Shown here: positions 37,681-45,953 of the stretch, piece by piece
How the letters are laid out: each line of letters opens with the position of its first letter
How positions within the stretch are numbered: position 1 is the stretch's first letter
NCBI RefSeq assembly: GCF_938015785.1
Contig: NZ_CALLWC010000051.1
Location: 5,051-69,050, forward strand
Source: an uncultured Campylobacter sp.
Lineage (GTDB): Bacteria; Campylobacterota; Campylobacteria; Campylobacterales; Campylobacteraceae
Length of the DNA stretch: 64,000 nt
Direction of reading: 5' to 3'
The notes under the pieces: model-generated
What the model was told of the DNA's origin: nothing
Databases searched by the model: none
The model's input: the letters and a program-made list of their open reading frames with translations, nothing else
Position numbers and translations under genes: made by a program

Positions 37681-37858
37681 GGAATTTCAGAATTTCGTTG
37701 CAGATTAGAATTTTGAAATTCCGCTGCCTATAAGAATTCCGAAATTTCGCCACTAATAGGAATTCTAAAATTCCGCCGCCATTTAAATTTTATCGTATTT
37801 GGAATTTCAAAATTCTTTTGCGCTTGGAATTTTAAAATTTTAAGCACGAAAGAATTTT
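37681..37858. repeat. 26-bp tandem array of paired RAATTY motifs
   Basis: Units begin at 37682, 37708, 37734, 37760, (37785), 37802, 37827 and 37852. Six carry two RAATTY hexamers whose starts are exactly 8 bp apart (GAATTY-N2-RAATTY), separated by about 10 bp of variable sequence such as CGCTGCCTATAA or CGCCACTAATAG. The period is 25-26 bp except for one 17-bp step. It resembles a degenerate iteron array. It lies just upstream of corA, next to the G-rich inverted-repeat element. Confidence 0.75.
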
Positions 37859-37869
37859 ATTATTGGTGA

Positions 37870-38258
37870 GATTTTATGCGACGCAGTCGCAATTCAAATT
37901 TAACGCGGACGCAGTCCGCACCGCTAGCGTCGCGCGGGTGGGGGTTGGTAAGGGGGGGCGGGCGCGCCTCGCAACTCTGAGCGCCGCCCCCTTACGAATA
38001 TCGCACATAATGTACCCAAGCGCTAGGCTATATCATAAAATTTTGTAAAAATTTACAAAATAAAATTTCATTCCTAAATTCACAGCTCGCGAAATTCACG
38101 CCGTGATTTCTATTTTTTTGGGGCGGGAAGGGGGCTTGAATTGCGAGGTCGCTCCCCTTCCCGCCTCAAACCCCGCCCATCCCCCTACTACGCTTTAAGC
38201 GGTGCGGACTGCGTCCGCGCTGTATTTTCTATTGCGGTTCACGCCGCATGAAATTTTA
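37870..38258. mobile_element. MITE-like element with inverted repeats and G-rich hairpins
   Basis: A perfect 20-bp inverted repeat, GCGGACGCAGTCCGCACCGC at 37905-37924 and its complement at 38199-38218, sits inside longer imperfect arms (37870-37924 and 38199-38258, sharing ATGCGRCG and CGCAAT). Inside are a G-run cluster (37936-37962, including G7 at 37952), a hairpin GTAAGGGGG/CCCCCTTAC (37948-37995) and a perfect 12-bp hairpin GGCGGGAAGGGG (38122-38165). No protein is encoded and no target duplication is obvious. It could be a non-autonomous mobile element, a structured RNA or a protein-binding site. Confidence 0.55.
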
Positions 38259-38498
38259 GAATTTCAAATTGAGCTCTTGCACTTTAAATTTCAAATATAA
38301 AACGTGGACTAAATTTAAAGCCGAGGACAAATTTTAAAATCCCGCGGCGAAATTCTACGTTAAAAGCACCCGTGTTTTTGCAAAACCTTGGCGAAGGCAT
38401 AGATGAAATGGGGCGAATTCCGTGTTGCTCGCATCCGCGTCTGAGGCGAAAAACTTTTGAGTCGAAGCTTAGAGCTAAACGAGTCTTTAAACTAAATC
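38259..38498. other. Gene-free remainder of the corA-mutS2 spacer
   Basis: No credible gene. Contains RAATTY words at 38265-38345 and GC-richer sequence next to the mutS2 stop. Confidence 0.45.
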
Positions 38499-40709
38499 CT
38501 ACAGCGAGACGACCTTTGAGCCGAAGCCCCCTTCTGCGGGCGTGCCGTCGCGAAAGCCCTTGACGCTCGGATGCGATTTTAAAAACTCCTTTACCGCGAA
38601 CGCGAGCTTGCCCGTGCCGATGCCGTGCTTTACGATGATTTCATCAAAGCCCATCACGAGGCTTTGGCTGATGAATTTATCGAGCCTGCTGATCGCTTCC
38701 TCAGCGCGCAAGCCGTGCAGATCAAGCACGAGCGACGCAGAGGAGGGCTTTTGCACCTTGATGCTGATATTTTTTACGGGCGCGGGTGTCGCCGCACCGC
38801 TGCGCTTTAGCTCGCTAAGCGGCACGCGCAGCCTAATGCCGTCGCTTAGCATCAGCGCCTGGGTTTTGCTGAGCGATAAAATTTCGCCCTTGATCTTACC
38901 GTATTTGACGCGATCGCCCACCTTGAAGCTTTGCGGCTCGGGAGCGCTAAATTCGGGCTGCTGCACGGCCCGTGCAAGCTCGTTTGCGCGGTTTATGGCA
39001 CGCTGCTTTTCGCGCACGTCGCTTAGGCTCACGCTGCGTTTGGCCTCCGAAATGGCGCGGTAGTATTCGTTTTGCAGCCTTGAAAGCTCGGCTCTCAGCT
39101 CGCTTTGTGCGCGCTCGCGCTGATCTTTTAGCGCTTCGCTCAGCGCGTCTAATTTCTCCTCTTTTTGCTGCGTCTGTGCCAGCTTTTGTTTTAGCTCAAG
39201 CTCTAAATTTATCGCTTTTGAGATCGCTTCGTTTAGGTTTTCTTTGTTTTCGCCGTAGTTTTTGCGCGCTGTGGCGATCAAATTTTGCGCTATGCCGTAG
39301 CGCAGCGCGGTTTCAAAGGCGTAGGATTTGCCGATCGTGCCCTTTAAAAACTCATATTTCGGCGCGCTGTTTTTCTCGTCGTAAAGCGCCGCCAGCAGCT
39401 CCACGCGAGGATCTTTCGCAAGCAGCATCGCCAGGCGCTTGTGATGCGTGGTGATGATCATTTTCACATCGCCGCCTATCAGCTGCTCGATCATCGCGCC
39501 GTATAGGCTCGCAGCCTCCTCAAAATCGGTACCCAGCTCGATCTCATCGACGCCGATTAGAATTTCTTTGCGCCCGAAAAGCTTGCTAAAGGCAACCATT
39601 CTGCCTGCAAAGGTCGAGATGTCGTTTTTGGAGTTTTGCGGATCCTCCATTATGAGCTCGAACTCTTTAAAGGTGCCGATGCGGCTGAGGCTTGCGCGAA
39701 TAGGCATCGGAAGGAGGTATTTGGCTAACAGCGCCGCGCTTAGAATGCTTTTTAAAAGCATCGATTTTCCGCCCGCATTCACGCCGGTGATGAGTAGAAT
39801 TTTACCCGTAAATTCCACGCTCACGCGCTTTGGATTTTTAAGAGCGGGGTGGGCGAAGCTGTCTAGGACGATGTCGCGCGAAGGCTCGGGCAGGACGAAC
39901 TCATAATCGCTCGCTCTTGCCATCGCGGCACGCGCAATCAGCGCGTCGATCGCGTCGAAAGCGGCGTTTATAAATTTCAGAAAGGCTAAATTCTTATTAA
40001 AAACCGCGCTGATCTGCTTGCAGTGCTCGAAAACGATCTGCTCTTTTTTGTCCAAAATCGCGCTTTGAGCGGACTTTAGAGCCGCGATCGCGTCTGGAAG
40101 CACGTAAAAATAGCCTCCGCTTGAGCGCGCTACGACGCTGCCTTTTAGCACGTGATTAAAGCCGCCGCGCACCAGCAGAGCCTCGGTGTCGCTTATGTAG
40201 TGGATCTGCGTGTCGGCGAGATAGGGCGAAAGGGCTTTGGAATAGATCAGCCTTTTTAGCGTCTGCTCGATCTCGTCCTTTTTTATCTTAAACGCCTCGT
40301 TCAGCGCGCCGAAGCGCTCGTCTATCGCGTCGCGAAAGCCGCCCTGGTCGTCGAAATAATCCTTTAATTGCGCGATGGGCTGCGGGATCTCAATCTTTGC
40401 AAGCCAAGCGGCGAGTTTGCCTTCGAAGGGCTGCTTTTTGAGATACAGAAAATATCGGACGATTTTGCTAAACTCGTAAATTTCGCTGATATGAAGCACG
40501 CCGTGTTTTGAGATGCGCATCAGCGCGTCGTCTAGGTTCGCGACGCTCTCGCACTGCGCGAGATCAAATTTCGTAAGTTCTGAAATTTTTTCAAAATTTA
40601 GCTTGCTATCGCCGCTTAAAAACAGCGGCTTTTCGCGCGCCAAAAAGCTTTTAAATTTCTCTAGATACTCGCCCAGATCGAGGCGCGTAAAGAGTTCGTC
40701 ACTGATCAT
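38499..40709 (-). CDS. mutS2: MutS2 endonuclease/ATPase
   Basis: 736 residues from the ATG at 40709 (MISDELFTRLDLGEYLEKF). The Walker A is GVNAGGKS at 309-316, followed by the ABC-type signature region and Walker B (EILIGVDEIELGTDFEEA). A long coiled coil (about 480-590) follows. The C-terminal Smr domain is complete (LDLHGLRAEEAI, VKHGIGTGKLAFAVKEFL). MutS2 limits homologous recombination in Helicobacter and acts on collided ribosomes in Bacillus; it is not part of MutL-type mismatch repair. The start overlaps the previous gene by 11 bases. Confidence 0.95.
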   Translation of the reverse strand: MISDELFTRLDLGEYLEKFKSFLAREKPLFLSGDSKLNFEKISELTKFDLAQCESVANLDDALMRISKHGVLHISEIYEFSKIVRYFLYLKKQPFEGKLAAWLAKIEIPQPIAQLKDYFDDQGGFRDAIDERFGALNEAFKIKKDEIEQTLKRLIYSKALSPYLADTQIHYISDTEALLVRGGFNHVLKGSVVARSSGGYFYVLPDAIAALKSAQSAILDKKEQIVFEHCKQISAVFNKNLAFLKFINAAFDAIDALIARAAMARASDYEFVLPEPSRDIVLDSFAHPALKNPKRVSVEFTGKILLITGVNAGGKSMLLKSILSAALLAKYLLPMPIRASLSRIGTFKEFELIMEDPQNSKNDISTFAGRMVAFSKLFGRKEILIGVDEIELGTDFEEAASLYGAMIEQLIGGDVKMIITTHHKRLAMLLAKDPRVELLAALYDEKNSAPKYEFLKGTIGKSYAFETALRYGIAQNLIATARKNYGENKENLNEAISKAINLELELKQKLAQTQQKEEKLDALSEALKDQRERAQSELRAELSRLQNEYYRAISEAKRSVSLSDVREKQRAINRANELARAVQQPEFSAPEPQSFKVGDRVKYGKIKGEILSLSKTQALMLSDGIRLRVPLSELKRSGAATPAPVKNISIKVQKPSSASLVLDLHGLRAEEAISRLDKFISQSLVMGFDEIIVKHGIGTGKLAFAVKEFLKSHPSVKGFRDGTPAEGGFGSKVVSL

Positions 40710-41475
40710 AAACGCACTCTTTGATCTTGTAGGTTTTGCCCCTAAACTTCGCGCCCGCACTTTTTTTGGCGATGAAAGCGCCCATCGAAAAGGAGTAGGT
40801 GAAATTCTCTCGCGTTACGATCTGCGCGGAGCTTTGAAAATTTAAGCTCTGCGGCGCGGAATTTTGCGTATTTTTAGAATTCTGTGCGGAGCTTTGCGGA
40901 TCGTAGGTTTGTGTGTCGCCTAGTTGCGCGGAATTTTGTGAGGCAGATCTTCGCATACCTTCTTGATTCGCGGAATTTTGCGGCGCGAGGTTCTGCTTAT
41001 CGCCTTGCTGCTTAGAATTTTTCGAAGTAGGGCTTTGTGCGAAATTTTGCCCGCCCGAGACGGCGCCGTTTACTTGCGCGGCGGAAGCCTGCTCGTTCGT
41101 TTGAGCGGTGGAGCTTTGTGTGGCAGAAGCGGCCTCGCCTTGCGCGTTTAAATTTGCTTCGTCGACTTTCGCGCCCAAATTTTTCGCATCCGCGCTATGT
41201 TTTTCGGAGAAGGAATCTGCTGCGCCGCGCGTTTCGGCAGCGGAATTTATCGCGCCGCCGCATCTTAATCTAGCGCCTGCGTTAAATTTAAACACCATCT
41301 CCTCTTCAAGCTTGGCGGATCGCTCGCTCGCGCTTTCGTAAAGATACGCTCCCGCGCACAGCAGCACGATCAGCGCCGTGGCGATGATTTTAGCCCTTTT
41401 GCTTAAAATTTCGTCCCGCACGAAAAAGATCGCCGCGATAAATAAAAATGCGAAAATAAACACCAAAAATCTCAA
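40699..41475 (-). CDS. Membrane protein of the Cj1053c type with long low-complexity insert
   Basis: 258 residues. Two N-terminal helices (MRFLVFIFAFLFIAAIFF and IIATALIVLLCAGAYLY) and a short periplasmic end (RENFTYSFSMGAFIAKK) form the expected core, found between murC and mutS2 as in C. jejuni. Residues 75-219 (DNA 40818-41253) are an insert of Ser, Ala, Gln and Asn with recurring QNSA and SSAQ motifs. These come from reading CAAAATTCCGCG-type words, each holding a RAATTY hexamer. The insert separates RLRCGG from the conserved C-terminus. Function is unknown. Confidence 0.75.
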   Translation of the reverse strand: MRFLVFIFAFLFIAAIFFVRDEILSKRAKIIATALIVLLCAGAYLYESASERSAKLEEEMVFKFNAGARLRCGGAINSAAETRGAADSFSEKHSADAKNLGAKVDEANLNAQGEAASATQSSTAQTNEQASAAQVNGAVSGGQNFAQSPTSKNSKQQGDKQNLAPQNSANQEGMRRSASQNSAQLGDTQTYDPQSSAQNSKNTQNSAPQSLNFQSSAQIVTRENFTYSFSMGAFIAKKSAGAKFRGKTYKIKECVYDQ

Positions 41476-41536
41476 ATTTTATCCTTGTCCGCCCGCAGCG
41501 GAGTTTGTCTAATAAATTCGGCGAGAGTTTTCAAAC

Positions 41537-42844
41537 CTAAAATTCTCCGCGCAGCTGATAGGTGATGTCGCCCGCGCCAAATCCGATCACGAGCCCGTCG
41601 TTTATGATGTGGCGGACGCCGAAAATATCGCTAAATTCTATCTTCTCGCCGTTTCTAAAGACCCTCTCGGTAAAAAGTGCCCCGAGCCCTTTAAATTCCT
41701 CTTTCAGATCGATGCCGTTACTAGGCTCGCCAGCGGCGTAAACGGGCAGTACGACTAACTCCTCCACGCCCGCAAAGCACTCTTTAAAGGCGTTTAAATT
41801 CGCCTTGAGCCTGCTGAAACGGTGCGGCTGAAAGATCGCCGTGATCTTACTAAGACCTAGCAAGCTAGCGTATTCGCGCGCGCTTTGCAGCGTCGCTCTG
41901 ATCTCGGTAGGGTGATGGCCGTAGTCGTCGATGAGCACGAAGTTTGGGGTGGCGCACAGGATGTCGAAGCGCTTTTTGATCCCTTTATAATTTAGCAAAT
42001 TTTTGCGGATCTTCTCTAGTCCCGTCTCGCACGCCGCGGCTAGGATCGCTAGCGACGCATCGATCGCGATGTGTCTTCCGAGCCCGTAAACTTCGAAGCG
42101 CCCGAGCTCTTTAAGATTAAAGCTCATAAACGGCTGATGATCGCGCAGCAGCACCTTCAGATCCGTTATGTCGCGCGAAGGAAAGAGCTTGATACAGCCG
42201 AGCTTGATGGAGCTTAAAAACTCATCCTCGGCGTTTATCACGCGGATCTTAGCGCGCTCCAAAAAGCCGCGATACGCCGCGTGAAATTTATCCAAATCGT
42301 TGTCGTAATGATCCATATGCTCGGGCTCGGCGTTGGTCACGATCGCGACGTAGGGGTTGGAATTTAAAAAGCTCGAATCGCTCTCGTCGGCTTCGAAGAT
42401 GATGTTTTCGCTGTTTTCATATTTCATATTCGAGCCGAACTGCTTGGAGATCGCGCCGATGATAACCGAGCCGTCTATTAGCGCCGAGGTTATCGCGCTC
42501 GTGGTGCTTTTGCCGTGCGCGCCGGCGACTGCGAAGACGCGCTTGTCTTTTAGCACGAAGGGCAGGGCCTCCTTGCGCGAGAGGCAGACGATCCCCTTTT
42601 TGCGCGCGGCTTGCAGCTCGACGTTGTCCTCTTTGATCGCGGCGGAGTAGATGACGATCTCCTGATCTTTGATCGCCGAAGCGTCGTGCGGCGTGATAAT
42701 ATCCATGCCGTCCGCTCTTAGCTTGTAGGTCGTCTCGCTCTCTTTGATATCCGAGCCTGAGATGATAAAATTTTTCTCGTGTAAAAATCTCGCTAATGCC
42801 GATATTCCTATGCCGCCGATGCCGATAAAATGAACCTTTTTCAC
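41537..42844 (-). CDS. murC: UDP-N-acetylmuramate--L-alanine ligase
   Basis: 435 residues. It begins MKKVHFIGIGGIGISALAR (nucleotide-binding) with the ATP-binding loop GAHGKSTTSAI at 108-118, then EADESDSSFL and DDYGHHPTEIRATL, all diagnostic of MurC. It adds the first L-alanine to UDP-MurNAc in peptidoglycan synthesis. Its neighbours match the conserved murC-Cj1053c-mutS2 order. Confidence 0.97.
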   Translation of the reverse strand: MKKVHFIGIGGIGISALARFLHEKNFIISGSDIKESETTYKLRADGMDIITPHDASAIKDQEIVIYSAAIKEDNVELQAARKKGIVCLSRKEALPFVLKDKRVFAVAGAHGKSTTSAITSALIDGSVIIGAISKQFGSNMKYENSENIIFEADESDSSFLNSNPYVAIVTNAEPEHMDHYDNDLDKFHAAYRGFLERAKIRVINAEDEFLSSIKLGCIKLFPSRDITDLKVLLRDHQPFMSFNLKELGRFEVYGLGRHIAIDASLAILAAACETGLEKIRKNLLNYKGIKKRFDILCATPNFVLIDDYGHHPTEIRATLQSAREYASLLGLSKITAIFQPHRFSRLKANLNAFKECFAGVEELVVLPVYAAGEPSNGIDLKEEFKGLGALFTERVFRNGEKIEFSDIFGVRHIINDGLVIGFGAGDITYQLRGEF

Positions 42845-43349
42845 CTTTATCCTTAAATATTATAATAGATAATTACGTTTAAATTTTTAAATCCCGCGCC
42901 GGCGAAATTTAAAAATTTAAACCGTTTTGCGCGCCTTGAAATTCGCCTTTAAATTTTACGAACTCGCGGCGTCGTGCAGCCCCGTCTCGCTACTTTCGAA
43001 AGCGCTTTTAAAATTTAGCGATCTAAATTTGCCTTTAGAATTTCGCCTTTTAAAATTTGAGCGCTCGAAATTTCGCGTCCGAAACTTCTCTTCGAAACGG
43101 AGTGCTTAAAATTTTACGGCTCAAACTCACCGTTAAAACCTCGCGGCAAGCGAGGCGCCGTTTGTCGCCGTGCCTGCCGCATCGTAGCGTGCACCGAAGC
43201 CGCGTAAATTTTATAAATTTCATCGCGTTCATCGCACGTCCACTATTTAAATTTAACGCCTCAAATTTCGCCGCTTAGGCTCCTCGGCAAAGCCTATTCG
43301 CCGCTTTGCGTTTTAAATTTAGCCCATAAATTTAAATTTCGTCGAAATT
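42845..43349. other. 505-bp spacer rich in RAATTY
   Basis: No supported gene; short open frames are Arg/Lys/Phe-rich and lack ribosome-binding sites. I counted about 19 RAATTY hexamers, nearly all AAATTT. Separates convergent-free minus-strand units recR and murC. Confidence 0.6.
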
Positions 43350-43919
43350 TTAAATATCGGTGCGCCCGTTGATCGCCTTTATTAGCGAGAGCATATCGAC
43401 ATTGTCTAAGCTCACGCCCGTAGGCACGCCTTGAGCGAGCTTGGTAAATTTCAAGCTTAGATCCGCGAGCTTGTCCTCGACGTAAAGCATTATGCCGTCG
43501 GAGTTGATGCCCGGCGTCAGCGCAAATATCAGCTCGCTCGCGCCGTTTTGCTCTACCATGGCGCGCAGCGCCGCGATCTTATCTTCGTCAGCGGCGTCTA
43601 GCACGAAGTAGCGGCCGTTGTAAATTTTATTATTCTCTAAAATAAAGATATCTTTTGGGTTTTCGACGATGCAAATTTTATCGCTTTCGCGCTCCTCATC
43701 GGCGCAGTATTCGCAGATCTCGCCCTCGCATACCGCTCCGCAGATGTGGCATCTGTGCAGTCCACGCACCGCCTCTTCGATATTGTGCGCTAAATTTAGC
43801 CCCAGAAAGGAGTTTTGCACGCTTACGTAGTACGCAAAGCGCAGGGCGGATTTTTTGCCCACGCCCGGAAGCTTTTCAAAGCTTGCGACGAGCTCTTCGA
43901 ACCTGTCTGTGCCGCTCAT
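43350..43919 (-). CDS. recR: Recombination mediator RecR
   Basis: 189 residues. The helix-hairpin-helix near LPGVGKKSALRFAYY is followed by a four-cysteine zinc finger (C57, C60, C69, C72 in CHICGAVCEGEICEYC) and a TOPRIM domain (ICIVENPKDIFILE). RecR loads RecA, with or without RecO/RecF. Its ATG overlaps the racS stop as ATGA. The order racR-racS-recR is that of C. jejuni. Confidence 0.95.
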   Translation of the reverse strand: MSGTDRFEELVASFEKLPGVGKKSALRFAYYVSVQNSFLGLNLAHNIEEAVRGLHRCHICGAVCEGEICEYCADEERESDKICIVENPKDIFILENNKIYNGRYFVLDAADEDKIAALRAMVEQNGASELIFALTPGINSDGIMLYVEDKLADLSLKFTKLAQGVPTGVSLDNVDMLSLIKAINGRTDI

Positions 43920-45157
43920 ATGGCGCCCTTCGGCGAAAAGACGATCGAGAAGTAGTGTGTGCCGTCGCTGTAATTGTACTCGAAGCGGAATTTATGCAGC
44001 TCGCAAATTTTATCGATGATGTAGAGTCCCAGCCCCATGCCGGTGGCTTTCTCGTCTTTATTTCTAATAAAGGCTTGCTTATAGTGCTCGAATGACTTCG
44101 CAAGCGCTGCGCCGCGGTTGGCGACGCTTACTTTGTTTTCATCGCAGATGATGCGGACTTTTTTATCGCTGGAGTATTTTAGGGCGTTATCGATTAAATT
44201 TTTAATCGCTAGCGCAAATAGCCCGAAATCCACGTTTATCACCGCATCGCACTCGATATCCGTGCTGATGAGCTCGTCCCAGTTATCGAGCATCGACATA
44301 TCTTTTACTTGCTCTAAAATGAGGCTGAAATGATAATCCTGATAGTTGAGCGAGTAGCTTTTTGAGAGCAGTTGCTCGATTTTAGCAAACTCGTTGATTA
44401 AAATTTCAAGCCGCTCGAAGACATTTACGAGCCGCTCTTTTTGTGTTTCGTCATCGAGCATCTCCGTAATGAGCCTGCCCTTGCCGATCGGGGTTTTAAG
44501 CTCATGCATGATGGTGCGCAAAAACAGCTGGCGCGAGCGGATCAGCTCTTGAATTTTAGCAATCGCGTTGTTAAATTCCTGCGCTACCTGCCCGATCTCG
44601 TCTTCGCTGTGAGCGGCGGCTAAATTTACGTCCAAATTACCTTGGGCGAATTTTTTGATATTTTTGCTTAGCTTTTTTAGCGGCGTAAAACTTCGCACGA
44701 TCGATAGATAAAGTGAGATCAAAACCGCCATCGTAAGCAGAAATCCGACCCAGAGCGGATCGTTTAGATTCTTCGTGCCGAGGCTTTCGAAAACCACGAC
44801 GAAAGAGTTGTTTTTTATATTTAAAAACAGCGAATTATTATACTCGACCGAGCTAAACTCGCCAATAGAGGTGTCTTGAACGAAAAAAATTTTACCGCTC
44901 GTGATGATGTTTTGGATGATATTTTTGTCTTTTACAAGCTCCAAGCCATAGCTGGAGAAGTAGCGCTCAATATCGCTGGGAGGGGCGTTGCGCTTGTATA
45001 GCTCAAGTAGATTATTGACCGCGTTTATTTGATTAGCCTGCATGCTGCCTAGAGCTCTATTCATCTGCATCCGTGCGAATGTGATGAAAAGCACGCAGAC
45101 TAAGATGATCGCGATTACAAAAAAAACCGAAATTTTAGTGATTAAGGAGTGCTTCAT
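43916..45157 (-). CDS. racS: Sensor histidine kinase RacS
   Basis: 413 residues. Two membrane helices (about 9-28 and 137-153) enclose a periplasmic domain of about 105 residues. They are followed by a HAMP-like region, the dimerisation helix with phospho-acceptor H218 in IMHELKTPIGKGRLI, and the ATPase domain (NLIDNALKYSS, GMGLGLYIIDKI). Assigned as RacS from the arrangement with racR, recR and dnaJ. In C. jejuni RacRS adjusts metabolism under oxygen limitation with nitrate or TMAO and affects colonisation. The ATG overlaps the racR stop. Confidence 0.88.
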   Translation of the reverse strand: MKHSLITKISVFFVIAIILVCVLFITFARMQMNRALGSMQANQINAVNNLLELYKRNAPPSDIERYFSSYGLELVKDKNIIQNIITSGKIFFVQDTSIGEFSSVEYNNSLFLNIKNNSFVVVFESLGTKNLNDPLWVGFLLTMAVLISLYLSIVRSFTPLKKLSKNIKKFAQGNLDVNLAAAHSEDEIGQVAQEFNNAIAKIQELIRSRQLFLRTIMHELKTPIGKGRLITEMLDDETQKERLVNVFERLEILINEFAKIEQLLSKSYSLNYQDYHFSLILEQVKDMSMLDNWDELISTDIECDAVINVDFGLFALAIKNLIDNALKYSSDKKVRIICDENKVSVANRGAALAKSFEHYKQAFIRNKDEKATGMGLGLYIIDKICELHKFRFEYNYSDGTHYFSIVFSPKGAI

Positions 45158-45825
45158 CCGATGAGCTTGTAGCCGATACCGCGAACCGAAAAGATATGCT
45201 TAGGCGCTTTGGAACTGTCGCCGATTTTGGTGCGTAGGCGCCCGATGATGACGTCTAAGCTCTTTGAGTCCTTATCTTTTAGGCTCTTGCAATGGTATAC
45301 GAGCTGCTCGCGGGATACCGAAAAACTATGCTGCTTGATGAGGTATTCTAAAATTTCATACTCTGCAGGCGTTAGCACGAGCGACTCTTCGCCGAAGTAA
45401 ATCTCATGGCGCTTATCGTCGATACGAAATACGCTATCTGTCGCGGTTTCTTCCTTCTCGCTAGCTTTTTTGTAGCGGCGGATGAGGCTCATGATGCGTG
45501 CGTGCATCTCTTTTGGATCATAAGGCTTAGGTAGATAATCGTCCGCACCGATCTGAAGGCCTACTACGCGATCGCTCACGTCGCTTCTAGCCGAGCTGAT
45601 GATGATCGGAATGTCGTATTTCTCGCGAATCTCTTTGCAGACTTCAAGTCCGTCCATCCCCGGAAGCGTAAGATCCAAAATCAGCAGATCGTAGTTTTTG
45701 ATCCCCGCGCTAATGCCCAGATACGGGTCTTCGAAGTTTGTAACTTGGATGTTAAATTTAGCCAGATATTCGGTTAGAAGCTGTGCAAACTCGCTGTCGT
45801 CTTCTATCATCAATACATTTATCAT
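45154..45825 (-). CDS. racR: Response regulator RacR (OmpR family)
   Basis: 223 residues. The receiver domain has acidic residues ED at 8-10, phospho-acceptor D51 in LLILDLTLPGMDG and the lysine in YLPKPYDPKEM. The C-terminal winged helix (LTPAEYEILEYLI, SLDVIIGRLRTKIGD, FSVRGIGYKLIG) is OmpR-like. It is divergent from dnaJ, the arrangement of C. jejuni racR. Confidence 0.9.
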   Translation of the reverse strand: MINVLMIEDDSEFAQLLTEYLAKFNIQVTNFEDPYLGISAGIKNYDLLILDLTLPGMDGLEVCKEIREKYDIPIIISSARSDVSDRVVGLQIGADDYLPKPYDPKEMHARIMSLIRRYKKASEKEETATDSVFRIDDKRHEIYFGEESLVLTPAEYEILEYLIKQHSFSVSREQLVYHCKSLKDKDSKSLDVIIGRLRTKIGDSSKAPKHIFSVRGIGYKLIG

Positions 45826-45866
45826 TTTTTATCCTTTGCATCGTTGATTTGAAATTTAAATATTGC

Positions 45867-45895
45867 ATTATACATAAAAATAGTTAAGTCTTAAC
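45867..45895 (-). promoter_or_regulatory. racR -10 box and adjacent palindrome
   Basis: TATAAT on the minus strand at 45867-45872, about 45 bases before racR. Just upstream (45883-45895) is the perfect palindrome GTTAAGTCTTAAC in the racR-dnaJ spacer, a candidate operator, for example for RacR itself. Confidence 0.5.
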
Positions 45896-45953
45896 TTGCG
45901 TTTTATTAAATTTAGATAAAATTGCCCCTTTTGTATAGTTTAAGGAGAATTTC

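Noticed and set aside
37681..37858. CRISPR array
   Set aside because: The unit is too short (26 bp), the repeats are degenerate, there are no constant-length unique spacers and no cas genes are in the window.
37952..37958. G7 tract as a phase-variation switch
   Set aside because: Contingency tracts in Campylobacter lie in coding frames or promoters; this one is in a non-coding hairpin with no gene depending on it.
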